A stretch of 64,000 nt of DNA, taken from BPIH01 sp042408925 (lineage in GTDB: Bacteria > Chloroflexota > Limnocylindria > Limnocylindrales > CSP1-4). Position numbers and translations under genes: made by a program. This document shows, one piece after another, positions 42,936-51,832 of this stretch (position 1 is its first letter; every line of letters starts with the position of its first letter). The stretch is from positions 1-64,000 of the forward strand of contig JBHOQO010000012.1 in assembly GCA_042408925.1 (NCBI GenBank). Direction: 5' to 3'. The notes beneath the pieces are model-generated. The model searched no databases. It was not told where the DNA came from and saw only the letters and a program-made list of their open reading frames with translations.

Positions 42936-42952
42936 GGGCAGGGGCCCTGCCC
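42936..42952 (+). other. Hairpin upstream of flgE
   Basis: Seven-pair stem GGGCAGG/CCTGCCC with a three-base loop, 41 bases before the flgE GTG, in a 138-base gap. Together with that gap it suggests separate control of the abundant hook protein. No promoter was identified. Confidence 0.35.
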
Positions 42953-42993
42953 ATCCCACCAAGCCATCGACGCAACCTGGGAGGTCACGAACT

Positions 42994-44223
42994 GTGCTTC
43001 GATCGATGTTCTCGGCCATCAGCGGCCTGCGCAGCCACCAGGTCATGATGGACGTCATCGGCAACAACATCGCCAACGTCAACACCGTCGGCTTCAAGGC
43101 CGGGCGGGTCAACTTCCAGGACACCCTCTCCCAAACGTTCCGTGGCGGTGCTGCTCCGAACGGAACGCTCGGCTCCATCAACCCCGCCCAGGTCGGGCTG
43201 GGGGTAACGGTCGCCGGCATCGACGTCCTCCACACCCAGGGCAACCTCCAGGCGACCGGTCGCCTGACGGACCTCGCCATCCAGGGTGACGGGTTCTTCG
43301 TCATGTCGAACGGTCCGCTTACGTACTACACGCGGGACGGCGCCTTCGACATCGGGCTCGATGGCTCGCTCCTCAACCCCGCCTCGGGCCTCCGCGTCAT
43401 GGGCTGGCAGGCGGACAACGCCGGCGTCGTCGACACGACGGCCCCGGTCGGCCCCTTGACGATCCCCCTCGGGCGGCGGACGACGGCCCTCGCCTCGTCG
43501 TCGGCGGTCGTTCAGGGCAACCTCGATGCCCGGGCCGAGGTCGGCGATACGGTTTCGACGACCCTTAGCGTCTTCGACTCGCTCGGCACCCGCCACCCCA
43601 TCAAGATCACCTTCACGAAGACGGCCGCCAACGAGTGGAGCTGGTCGGCTGCGGCCGACCCGTCCGACCCGGGGACCTCGACGTCGAGCAGCGGGACCAT
43701 CACGTTCACTTCGGCGGGACAGTTCGCCAGCGTCAACACGACGACCCTCTCGATTTCCCTGACGAATGGCGCCGGGAGCCCGCTCGTCGTCGATCTCGAC
43801 TTCACGAAGATGAACCAGTACGCCGGGGCGAGCCAGGTCTCCGGCGTCGCCGACGGCTTCAGCTCGGGCACGCTCGTGACGTTCTCGATCGGGTCGAGCG
43901 GTGAGATCACCGGGGTCTATTCGAACGGGCAGACCCAGACCCTCGGCCAGATCGCCCTCGCCACGTTCACGAACCCCGGCGGTCTCCTCCGCGCCGGCCA
44001 GAACCTCTTCCAGGCGTCGTCCGCGTCCGGCGATCCGCTCGTCGGCGTGCCGGGAACGGGTGGCCACGGGAATGTCACGACCGGCGCCCTGGAGATGTCA
44101 AACGTCGACCTGGCAACGCAGTTCACCGGGATGATCACCGCCCAGCGCGGCTTCCAGGCGAACGGACGGGTGATCACGACCTCGGACGAGATGCTCCAGG
44201 AGCTCGTCAACCTGAAGCGGTAG
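42994..44223 (+). CDS. flgE: Flagellar hook protein FlgE
   Basis: A 409-residue hook subunit. N-terminal 'SMFSAISGLRSHQVMMDVIG' with NNIANVNTVGFKAGRVNFQD and C-terminal 'GALEMSNVDLATQFTGMITA' with QRGFQANGRVITTSDEMLQE are the FlgE D0 sequences; the middle has FlgE beta domains (TLSVFDSLGTRHPIKITFTK). The start is GTG 42994 with GGGAGG nine bases upstream. It is the last clear flagellar structural gene of the run. Confidence 0.95.
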   Translation: MLRSMFSAISGLRSHQVMMDVIGNNIANVNTVGFKAGRVNFQDTLSQTFRGGAAPNGTLGSINPAQVGLGVTVAGIDVLHTQGNLQATGRLTDLAIQGDGFFVMSNGPLTYYTRDGAFDIGLDGSLLNPASGLRVMGWQADNAGVVDTTAPVGPLTIPLGRRTTALASSSAVVQGNLDARAEVGDTVSTTLSVFDSLGTRHPIKITFTKTAANEWSWSAAADPSDPGTSTSSSGTITFTSAGQFASVNTTTLSISLTNGAGSPLVVDLDFTKMNQYAGASQVSGVADGFSSGTLVTFSIGSSGEITGVYSNGQTQTLGQIALATFTNPGGLLRAGQNLFQASSASGDPLVGVPGTGGHGNVTTGALEMSNVDLATQFTGMITAQRGFQANGRVITTSDEMLQELVNLKR

Positions 44224-44343
44224 GGATCCGCCGGTCCGTCGCGCCCGGTTCGGTCGCGCCCGGCGAGGAATCGGACCGGGCCGGCGGCCGGAGATCCACC
44301 GCCGCTTCGCTGCGATGCCCAACACGGTAGGAGGCACGACCCG

Positions 44344-45618
44344 ATGGGACGACTCGACCCCAACAGCCTGGCGACGCCGGGCGGCTCCAGCCGATCCCGG
44401 CCAACGACCGGGCGCCGCGCTCTCCTTGCCCACGCGGCATCCACGCCCGGCGGCACGGTCCGGCGTCGCGGCTGCCCGCCGCGCCGGGCCGCGGCCGCGT
44501 TCGCCGGCATGGCCCTCGCCGTCGGCCTCCTCAGCGGCCTGGCGGGTGCTCGCCCGGGACCGACGCTCGCCAACGGCATCGGCGACCTGTACGCGGCGAC
44601 GACCGGCGGCGTCGCCGAAATCCTCGTCGCGAGCGGGGAGGTCCTGGCGACGGTGCCGCTCCAGCCTCCCCCGACCGCTCTCGCCTTCGCGCCCGACGGG
44701 CGGACGCTCTTCACCGTCACCGGGAGTCGGGCGCTCCAGCCGATCGACATCGAGACGCTCGAGACCGCCGCGGCGATCCCGCTGCCCGGTGCCGCCGTGA
44801 GTGTCGCCCATCCGAACGGGGAGCGCGTCGTCGTTGCCCTTGCCGGAGACCGTCGACTGGCGATCGTCGATCGGAGCTCCGGATCCGTTGCCCGAAGCGG
44901 GGAGCTCCCCGGCCCGCCCGACCTGTTGGCCGCCGACCGACGACACGAGCTGGTCGCCGTCGCGGAGAATGGGAAGTCCTGGGTCGGGCTCCTCGACGGC
45001 GAGGCGCCGCCCCGGACGGGCACCGTCGAGGGGCGGATCACGGCCATCGCCGTCTCGAGCGACGGCGCGGCGTACGTCGCGACTCGTGTGCCCGCCAGTG
45101 TCAGTCGAATCTCGCTCCGAGACCTCGCCGTCGAGCGGGTGGTCAGCCTGCCCGCCTCGCCGGACGCGATTGCGGTGGTCGCCGACGGCGTCGTCGTGGC
45201 GAGCGGCCGGACGCTCTGGTGGCTCGACCGCACGGGACCGCGCCAGTGGCGGACGACCCAGGCGCCGGTCACGGCCCTCGCGGCGAGCGACGATGGACAG
45301 GTTCTCTACGCGGCGACGCAGGGGGCGATCGAGGCGTTCGTCGCGCGTGGCGATGGCTCGGTGCGGATCACCCTCGAGGTCGGCTTGGGCCCGGCGGTCC
45401 TGGCGCCGGTGCCCCGTCCGGCGTCGCTGACGGGAGTCGGCGGAACGGGAGAGCCTGGCACCTCGCCTGGCGAGGCCGGCCGAGCCCCAGCGACGAACAC
45501 GGAGGGAGCGGCCACAGGCGCCGCTCTCGACCCGTTGCCGATCGTGCTGGTGGTCCTCGTCGTCCTCCTCGTGGCCGGCGTCGGCGCCCGTCGGATCGTC
45601 GGCGCCCCGTCAGATTGA
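44344..45618 (+). CDS. Exported beta-propeller-like protein
   Basis: A 424-residue protein with an N-terminal basic stretch and hydrophobic helix (about 50-72), a domain of repeated YVTN/WD-like units (LYAATTGGVAEILVASGEV, LAFAPDGRTLFTV, ITAIAVSSDGAAYVATRV, ALAASDDGQVLYAATQGAIE) and a C-terminal transmembrane helix (LPIVLVVLVVLLVAGVG). It is therefore a membrane-anchored, outward-facing propeller. Six-fold or so repeats fit a small propeller. AGGAGG precedes ATG 44344. No flagellar role is known; it follows flgE by 120 bases. Confidence 0.7.
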   Translation: MGRLDPNSLATPGGSSRSRPTTGRRALLAHAASTPGGTVRRRGCPPRRAAAAFAGMALAVGLLSGLAGARPGPTLANGIGDLYAATTGGVAEILVASGEVLATVPLQPPPTALAFAPDGRTLFTVTGSRALQPIDIETLETAAAIPLPGAAVSVAHPNGERVVVALAGDRRLAIVDRSSGSVARSGELPGPPDLLAADRRHELVAVAENGKSWVGLLDGEAPPRTGTVEGRITAIAVSSDGAAYVATRVPASVSRISLRDLAVERVVSLPASPDAIAVVADGVVVASGRTLWWLDRTGPRQWRTTQAPVTALAASDDGQVLYAATQGAIEAFVARGDGSVRITLEVGLGPAVLAPVPRPASLTGVGGTGEPGTSPGEAGRAPATNTEGAATGAALDPLPIVLVVLVVLLVAGVGARRIVGAPSD

Positions 45619-45741
45619 GATCCGCTCAGACCCGGTTCCGGGCCCCCACAGCCGCCGCCAGCGCCCAACGGGCCGCCCGTCCGGCCCCACCGGGGCGGCG
45701 GTGGTCGCGGCGATGCGTCGCTCTCGACCCACGCTTCGGCA

Positions 45742-46482
45742 CTACAGGAGGCCATGGTGGGCAGCGAACACGACCGCCTCGACCCGGCTCCGGGCCCCCA
45801 GCTTACGCTCGATGTTCTGGATGTGGTTGCGCGCCGTGAGGGGGCTGATCGTCAGCCGCTCCGCGATTTCCCGCGTCCCCAGCCCCATCGCCATGAGGCG
45901 GAGAACCTCGAACTCCCGGCGCGAGAGCGGTCTCGGGACCGGGGGGACGGCGTCCGGGGGGACGGTGGCCTCGAGACGCCCGCTGGCCGATCCCGGCAGT
46001 GCGCTCGATCGGCTGTTGCCGCTCACTGGGCGGACCATGTGGAGGAGGTAGCTCGGCGCCCCGTCGTCGTCGGGAGCGAGGACGATCGAACTCGACACGA
46101 GGATTCGATCGTCTTCGCTCGTGCGGGCCACGATCTCGTAGCTCTCGGTAGGACGGCGCCGCCGGGCGTTTCGGACGACCCGGCAATCGCGACGACAGAC
46201 CGGGTGACCGTCGGGCTCGGTTCCTGCCATGACCTCGTAGCAGCGGCGTCCGATGACCTCGGCGGCCCGGTGGCCGAGGAGGCGCTCGGCGGCAGGCGAC
46301 CAGGCGACGATGCGCTGGCGCTCGTCGGAGACGAAGAGCGCCTCCGCCGACTGGAGCCCCCGCAGCCACTCGACGACGGTCGCCGCGGCTGCGGACGCGG
46401 ATCGGGGCGGCACAGCGACCGATTCGACGAAGGTCGTCGACGCGGCGTCCGCGACCAGGCGACGGTTGGCTCGAGTTCGCAT
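45742..46482 (-). CDS. PAS-LuxR transcription regulator
   Basis: A 246-residue regulator with an N-terminal PAS domain (about 35-160) and a C-terminal LuxR helix-turn-helix (LSRREFEVLRLMAMGL, TREIAERLTISPLTARNHIQ). The PAS loop holds a C-x4-C pair (HPVCRRDCRVV) and three Arg-rich residues after it, a pattern that may bind a metal or sense redox. ATG 46482 is used; the frame reaches GTG 46530. It is divergent from coxB, so it may regulate the oxidase. No SD is visible. Confidence 0.75.
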   Translation of the reverse strand: MRTRANRRLVADAASTTFVESVAVPPRSASAAAATVVEWLRGLQSAEALFVSDERQRIVAWSPAAERLLGHRAAEVIGRRCYEVMAGTEPDGHPVCRRDCRVVRNARRRRPTESYEIVARTSEDDRILVSSSIVLAPDDDGAPSYLLHMVRPVSGNSRSSALPGSASGRLEATVPPDAVPPVPRPLSRREFEVLRLMAMGLGTREIAERLTISPLTARNHIQNIERKLGARSRVEAVVFAAHHGLL

Positions 46483-46684
46483 CGGCAGATCGATTCCACA
46501 GCGGCCGGGGACGCACCACGAGGCTAGCACAGCCGCCCCTTGGCGGGATATTGGTGCGATCGAACTACATCGCGGCTGACGAGCCCTCCAACACTATCGC
46601 TCGCCACTGGATGACGGCAGGGTCGGCCCCTGCCCGCCCGCACACCGCCGTCACGATCGAGATCGAAGGAGCGACCCGCAGCGC

Positions 46685-47734
46685 ATGCAGCGCGACACCA
46701 TCACTGCCGGCCTGGTCTGGGTCGGCCTGACGATCCTCGGCTTGCCCGTCCTCCTCGGCTGGGCGCCGCCCCCGCTCGCGTCCGACAAGGGTGAAGCCGT
46801 CGCCGCGAGCTTCCGCTTCCTCCTCCTCGCCGCCTGGCCCGTCTTCACCTTCGTCCTCGTCGTCCTCGGCTACAGCGTCCTCCGGTTCCGGGTCCGCACC
46901 CGCCCCGGGACGACCCCGCCCGACGGACCGCCGAGCCACGGCCTCGGCCGGGTCCCCCTCGCCTGGTTCTGGGTCACGTCTTCCCTCGCCCTCCTCATCA
47001 TGGTCTATCCCGGCCTCATCGAGCTGCCGAAGGTCGTCGCCGTCGACCCGGCCCCGCAGCTGCGGATCGAGGTGACCGCCTTCCAGTGGGCGTGGCGGGT
47101 CCGCTACCCGGATGCCGGCGTCGAGGTCGTCGACGAGCTCGTCCTGCCCGTCGAGCGGAGCGTCCGGGTCGACGTCACGAGCCTCGACGTCGTCCACGCC
47201 TTCTGGGTCCCCGCGTTCGGCCTCCGGATCGACGCCCTACCGGGTCGGACGACGTCGCTCTCGTTCCGACCGACGACGACCGGCGACTACGCGACCGATC
47301 ACCGCTTCCGGCTCCAGTGCTCGCAGCTCTGCGGCGGCGCCCATGCGGCAATGATGATCCCGGTCCGGGTCGTCGACGAGCCGACCTTCGCGGCCTGGCT
47401 CGCCGCGAAGGCACCGGCCTCGCCCGGGCCGAGCGCCGCCCCCGGCGGCCCCACGCTCAACGTCGTCGCCCGGAACATTCGGTTCTCGACCGAGCGACTC
47501 GAGGTCGCCGCCGGCAGCCCGTTCACGATCGTCTTCGACAACCAGGATGCCGGGGTCGTTCACAACCTGGCCGTCTACGACGCCGCGGGCCAACTCGTCG
47601 ATGGGTCCCGGACGCCCTTCGAACCGGGGCCCGTCGAGCAGACGCTCTCGGTCCCGGCCCTCCCGCCCGGAACGTACCGCTTCGTCTGCGACGCCCATCC
47701 GCGCGAGATGGTCGGCGAGCTCGTCGTCAAGTGA
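46685..47734 (+). CDS. coxB: Cytochrome c oxidase subunit II with extra cupredoxin
   Basis: A 349-residue protein: two transmembrane helices (about 10-30 and 49-75, then a third near 95-112), the CuA domain (EVTAFQWAWRVRY, VHAFWVPAFGLRIDALPG, CSQLCGGAHAAM) and, after a short linker at 245, a separate C-terminal cupredoxin domain (FVFDNQDAG-like IVFDNQDAGVVHNLAVYD, RFVCDAHPREM). The last has the full type-1 set His, Cys-x2-His-x3-Met. CuA takes electrons from cytochrome c; the second domain may deliver them. Starts the cox operon. Confidence 0.92.
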   Translation: MQRDTITAGLVWVGLTILGLPVLLGWAPPPLASDKGEAVAASFRFLLLAAWPVFTFVLVVLGYSVLRFRVRTRPGTTPPDGPPSHGLGRVPLAWFWVTSSLALLIMVYPGLIELPKVVAVDPAPQLRIEVTAFQWAWRVRYPDAGVEVVDELVLPVERSVRVDVTSLDVVHAFWVPAFGLRIDALPGRTTSLSFRPTTTGDYATDHRFRLQCSQLCGGAHAAMMIPVRVVDEPTFAAWLAAKAPASPGPSAAPGGPTLNVVARNIRFSTERLEVAAGSPFTIVFDNQDAGVVHNLAVYDAAGQLVDGSRTPFEPGPVEQTLSVPALPPGTYRFVCDAHPREMVGELVVK

Positions 47735-47774
47735 TGGACCTGTACCCCTCCCGGCCAACGGAAGGAAGGGAGCC

Positions 47775-49733
47775 GTGAACAACCAGCTCGACACCCACCC
47801 GGAACCCGCCGGTTCGTCGGATCGGCCCGCTCGCGCCCTCGCCGCCCTCCGGCCGATCGGTCGCGGGCTGCTCTGGGCCGGCCTCGGGTTCGGCCTCGGA
47901 GCCGGACTCCTCGGTCTTCTCCGATCGGCCCTCGGCGGGCCCGCCTTCGAGCTCGAACCGTCCTTCGCCGTCGGCTACGCCCTCGCCGTCCCGGGCTGGA
48001 TCCTCGGCGTTGGGGCCTGGGAGCGGTGGGCCCGGGAATGGTTCGGCCGGCCCGTCGACACGACCGAGCGAACCGGGCTCGCCCGGTACCTGTCGTTCAC
48101 CCTCGACCACAAGGTCATCGGCATCCAGTACCTGGCGGCCTTCCTCCTCCTCTTCCTCGCCGCGGGACTCCTGGCGATGCTCATCCGGCTCCAGCTCCTC
48201 AACCCGGTGACGCCCCTCCTCGGTGAGGGCGCCTACAACAGCGTCATGAGCCTCCACGGGATCATCATGATCGCGGTCGCCGTCGCCTCGGTCGTCGGAG
48301 GCTTCGGGAACTACCTCGTCCCGCTCCTCATCGGCGCCCGGGACGTCGCCTTCCCGCGTCTCAACGCCCTGACCTTCTGGCTCATCCCGCCGGTCGCCGT
48401 CCTCCTCCTCGCCGCCCAGGCCGTCGGCGGTTGGGATTCCGGCTGGACGGCGTACCCGCCGCTGTCGGTCCGGAACGCCCCCGGCCAGCTCTTCTTCAAC
48501 CTGGCGATCATCACCTTCGGGCTCTCGTCGATCCTCGGTGGCCTGAACTTCCTCGTGACGATCCACCGCCTTCGGGCGCCGGGGATGACCTGGAGCCGCC
48601 TCCCGATCTTCGTCTGGGCGATGTACGCGACGAGCTGGATCGCCCTCATCTTCACCCAGTTCTTCGCCGCCGCCCTCCTCATGGTGACCCTCGATCGGAT
48701 CGTCGGGACGGCCTTCTTCGACCCGGCCCGGGGCGGCGACGCCCTCCTCTACCAGCACGTCTTCTGGTTCTACTCGCACCCGGCGGTCTACATCTTTGTC
48801 CTGCCGGGCTTCGGGATCATCCTCGAGGTCCTCTCGACCTTCGCCCGGAAGCCGGTCTTCGCCTACCGCTGGGCCGTCGCCGGCTTCCTCGGGATCCTCG
48901 GTCTCTCGGGGATCGTCTGGGCCCACCACATGTTCGTCTCCGGGATGGCGAGCGACCTCCTCGCCCCCTTCCTCGTCACGACCGAGCTCATCAGCATCCC
49001 GACCGGCCTCGTCTTCCTCTCGGCCCTCGGCACGATCTGGGGCGGCCGGCTCTGGCTTCGGGTACCGATGCTCTTCGCCCTGGCGATGATCGTGAACTTC
49101 CTCATCGGCGGGATCACCGGGATCTTCCTCGCCGACGTCCCGACGGACGTCCTCCTCCACGACACGTACTTCGTCGTCGCCCACTTCCACTACACGATCA
49201 TCGGCGGCGAGATCTTCGCCCTCTTCGCCGCGATCTACTACTGGTTCCCGAAGCTGACCGGCCGGATGCTCGACGAGCGCCTCGGGCGGCTCCACTTCTG
49301 GGGGATGTTCCTCGGCTTCAACGCCACGTTCCTGCCGATGTTCTGGGCCGGCCTGGCCGGGATGAACCGCCGGATCGCCCACTACCCGGTCGACCTCCAG
49401 CCGCTCAACGTCGCGATCAGCCTCGCCGCCTTCGTCCTCGGCGCCTCCTTCGTGCCCTTCGTCGTGAACGTCGTCTGGACGCTCCTTCGGCGACGGGCCG
49501 AGGCGCCCGGGCCGAATCCGTGGGGCGCCCGGACCCTCGAGTGGCAGACGAGCTCGCCGCCGCCGATCGAGAACTTCCCGGTCCGACCGCGGGTCGTCGG
49601 GCCGCCGTACGGGTACGGGACGCCCGGAGCGGTCCACGCCGTCGTCGGCGGCGCAGATGAGCACGGAGCGGCCCCGGTCGGTGTCGTCGGAGCGTCGGCA
49701 CCCGCCCGGTTCGCCTCGGAGGGGGCCCGATGA
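47775..49733 (+). CDS. coxA: Cytochrome c oxidase subunit I
   Basis: A 652-residue catalytic subunit with about 14 transmembrane helices. The heme and CuB histidines lie in HGIIMIAVAVAS, 'QHVFWFYSHPAVYIFVLPGF' with the YSHP motif of A2-type oxidases, WAHHMFVSGM and 'VVAHFHYTIIGGE'. It pumps protons while reducing oxygen. Start GTG 47775 follows AAGGAAGGGAG. The C-terminal 70 residues are an Arg/Pro tail. Overlaps coxC by four bases. Confidence 0.94.
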   Translation: MNNQLDTHPEPAGSSDRPARALAALRPIGRGLLWAGLGFGLGAGLLGLLRSALGGPAFELEPSFAVGYALAVPGWILGVGAWERWAREWFGRPVDTTERTGLARYLSFTLDHKVIGIQYLAAFLLLFLAAGLLAMLIRLQLLNPVTPLLGEGAYNSVMSLHGIIMIAVAVASVVGGFGNYLVPLLIGARDVAFPRLNALTFWLIPPVAVLLLAAQAVGGWDSGWTAYPPLSVRNAPGQLFFNLAIITFGLSSILGGLNFLVTIHRLRAPGMTWSRLPIFVWAMYATSWIALIFTQFFAAALLMVTLDRIVGTAFFDPARGGDALLYQHVFWFYSHPAVYIFVLPGFGIILEVLSTFARKPVFAYRWAVAGFLGILGLSGIVWAHHMFVSGMASDLLAPFLVTTELISIPTGLVFLSALGTIWGGRLWLRVPMLFALAMIVNFLIGGITGIFLADVPTDVLLHDTYFVVAHFHYTIIGGEIFALFAAIYYWFPKLTGRMLDERLGRLHFWGMFLGFNATFLPMFWAGLAGMNRRIAHYPVDLQPLNVAISLAAFVLGASFVPFVVNVVWTLLRRRAEAPGPNPWGARTLEWQTSSPPPIENFPVRPRVVGPPYGYGTPGAVHAVVGGADEHGAAPVGVVGASAPARFASEGAR

Positions 49734-50395
49734 GCGGCGATCTCGTCGGCCTCGCCGGCTCGGGCGGGCTGGCCGGCCGGCGCCTGGGCATCGCGGTCGA
49801 ACCCGGTCCCCGGTCGGCGACCTCGGTCGACGAGGCCGCCGTCGCGCACCCGGCCGTCGAGGAGGCCGAAGATCGGCCGGCGGTCAACCGCTTCGGCCTC
49901 CGACTCTTCATCGCCTCCGAATCGATGCTCTTTGCCGCCTTGATCGCGGCCCGGTTCTACCTCGCCGGCCTCGAGCGGCCCGAGGGGGTGAACCTCGCCC
50001 TCGGCGCCGTGCTCACGGCCATCCTCCTCGCCTCCTCGTGGCTCGGCTACCGGGGCCTGGCGGCGATCCGCCGTGGGGACCGGGGTGCTGCGGCTCGTCG
50101 GCTCAGCGGAGCGGTGTTCCTCGGGCTCCTGTTCCTCGTCGGGGTCGGCCTCGAGTGGGCGACCGCCGAGTTCGCCATCGGGACGGCGTACGGGACGGCC
50201 TTCTTCACCACGACCGGCCTCCACGCCGCCCACCTCCTCTCCGGCATCCTCGTTCTCGGCGGCGTGGCGAACCTCCTCCGGCTCGGCCACTTCGACGCCG
50301 AGTCGTACTGGGGCGTCGCTGGAGCGGTGACGTACTGGACCTTCGTCGATGCGGTCTGGGTCGTCGCCGTCTTCCCTACCCTCTACTTGCTCTGA
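49730..50395 (+). CDS. coxC: Cytochrome c oxidase subunit III
   Basis: A 221-residue membrane protein with five hydrophobic helices (NRFGLRLFIASESMLFAALIA, TAFFTTTGLHAAHLLSGILV, WTFVDAVWVVAVFPTLYLL). It fits the short five-helix form of subunit III. The start overlaps the coxA stop. The N-terminal 55 residues form a polar extension. Confidence 0.9.
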   Translation: MSGDLVGLAGSGGLAGRRLGIAVEPGPRSATSVDEAAVAHPAVEEAEDRPAVNRFGLRLFIASESMLFAALIAARFYLAGLERPEGVNLALGAVLTAILLASSWLGYRGLAAIRRGDRGAAARRLSGAVFLGLLFLVGVGLEWATAEFAIGTAYGTAFFTTTGLHAAHLLSGILVLGGVANLLRLGHFDAESYWGVAGAVTYWTFVDAVWVVAVFPTLYLL

Positions 50396-50403
50396 GTGCC
50401 GCC

Positions 50404-51048
50404 ATGGTTCGCCGCTGGGCAGCCCCGAGCAACGGCGCCGGATCCCGGCGATCGGCCGCCCTCGGGTGGGCGCTCCGGCGGTGTCTGCCCGGCGCCGTCG
50501 CGGGACTCGCGGCCGGCGTCGTCCTCAGCCTCGCCGCTGCGGCGGCCTCGGGCGGGCTGGCCGACCGGGGGCCCGAGGTCGTCCTCGTCGCGATCCCCCG
50601 CGGGACGGCGGATCTGATCGCCCGCGGAGCGACGACGAGCCCGATCCCGGCCGACCTCCGGCTGCGCCCGGGCGACACCCTCGTCGTCCGCAACGACGAC
50701 ACGGTCGGCCATCGCTTCGGCGGCTACACGGTCGCCCCGGGGACGATCCTCACCCTTCCGGTCGCGAGCGCCGACCGCGGCCGTTTCGTCTGCAGCTTCC
50801 ACCCGTCGGGGACCCTCGCCCTCGACGTCGTCGAGCCGGCGAGCCCGCTCGGGATCGTGGCCTCGAGTCTCCTCGTCGCGCTCCCTGTCGGTCTCCTCCT
50901 GGCCGCCCTGTCGGTCTTCATGGGCCGACTCGAGGGGCCGCCCGACGAGCGAGGGCCGAGCGGCGGTGGGGGCGCTGCCGTGAGGACGATCCTCGATCGC
51001 CCGGGAGCGACCCGGTCCGCCCTGCCCCAGGGGGTCGCCCGGCCATGA
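50404..51048 (+). CDS. Membrane-anchored cupredoxin-like protein
   Basis: A 214-residue protein with an N-terminal helix (about 24-46), a cupredoxin-like domain ('RPGDTLVVRNDDTVGHRFGG', RFVCSFHPSGTLALDV) and a C-terminal helix (LGIVASSLLVALPVGLLLAA). The copper ligands His, Cys and His are seen, but the axial Met position is not Met. It follows the oxidase subunits with an eight-base gap and may store copper or pass electrons to it. Confidence 0.75.
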   Translation: MVRRWAAPSNGAGSRRSAALGWALRRCLPGAVAGLAAGVVLSLAAAAASGGLADRGPEVVLVAIPRGTADLIARGATTSPIPADLRLRPGDTLVVRNDDTVGHRFGGYTVAPGTILTLPVASADRGRFVCSFHPSGTLALDVVEPASPLGIVASSLLVALPVGLLLAALSVFMGRLEGPPDERGPSGGGGAAVRTILDRPGATRSALPQGVARP

Positions 51049-51746
51049 CGAACGATCTCGACGGGCTTTGGACGGCCGTCCTGGACGCCCTCGGGCAGGT
51101 CGTCATGCCCGACTGGGGGCGCCTCGTCACGAACCTCCTCCCCCTCGCCGTGGCGGTCGTCGTCGTTGGCGTGGCCGGATGGCTGGCCCGGGCCTGGTTC
51201 CGTGCTTGGCTTCTCGACCCCGGCCGGCAGGCCCGTCGCCGGCGGACGGCCCGGCGGGCGAGCCGCACCCGGAGCTCGGCGGCGGCGATCCTTCGGCGCC
51301 TCCTCCTCGTCCCGGTCGGGGCGACCGTCGCCGGCCTCGGCCTCCTCGAGCGGTCGTCGCATCCGAGCGGGAACCTCGTCCTCATCGTCGGGGGCCTCGG
51401 CGTCGCCCTCCTCGGCGCCGGGCTTGCGGTCCGGGCGAGCGAGCGGCTCGAGACGGTCGAGGGCGCCGCCGAGGTCACCGCCGGCGCGGGTGTCGGCCTT
51501 CCTGAGCGCCTCGGCGCCGTCCGGTCGGTTTTTGAGCGCCTCCCGAGCCCCCTCCGCCGGCTGCCGGCGCTCGGGATCGCCGTCCTCGGCATCGCCCTCG
51601 GCCTCATGTTCGTGCCCGGGGTTCCGTCGGACGGCGCGATCCGGCCGGTCGCGAACCTGCCGATCCTCCTCCTGGGCCTCGGGCTCGGTCTGGCGGTCGT
51701 GGCTCGAGCCGTCGGCGACTGGGAGCGCCTCGACCGGGGGCGCTGA
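51045..51746 (+). CDS. Hypothetical membrane protein of the cox operon
   Basis: A 233-residue protein with four hydrophobic helices (about 31-50, 84-102, 110-128, 180-205) and an Arg-rich cytoplasmic loop (RQARRRRTARRASRTRS). It overlaps the cupredoxin gene by four bases and ends the operon. No family is recognised. An oxidase assembly role is possible by context only. Confidence 0.6.
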   Translation: MTNDLDGLWTAVLDALGQVVMPDWGRLVTNLLPLAVAVVVVGVAGWLARAWFRAWLLDPGRQARRRRTARRASRTRSSAAAILRRLLLVPVGATVAGLGLLERSSHPSGNLVLIVGGLGVALLGAGLAVRASERLETVEGAAEVTAGAGVGLPERLGAVRSVFERLPSPLRRLPALGIAVLGIALGLMFVPGVPSDGAIRPVANLPILLLGLGLGLAVVARAVGDWERLDRGR

Positions 51747-51794
51747 CCGGGGCCGGCGTCGCCGGCGCCCGGAGATCGCCTGGAACGAACGAAC

Positions 51795-51820
51795 GGCGGC
51801 CCGCCTCCCGGCGGGCCGCC
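51795..51820 (-). terminator. Terminator of tmRNA
   Basis: A perfect 11-pair stem (51795-51805 with 51810-51820) with a four-base loop, 12 bases past the CCA end of tmRNA, followed on the minus strand by a T-containing tract (GTTCGTTCGTTCC). It could also stop the oppositely directed cox operon. Confidence 0.75.
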
Positions 51821-51832
51821 CGATGATGCCGA

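Noticed and set aside
47727..49664. A 645-codon minus-strand frame over coxA
   Set aside because: Mirror of coxA; highly acidic and repetitive without any fold.
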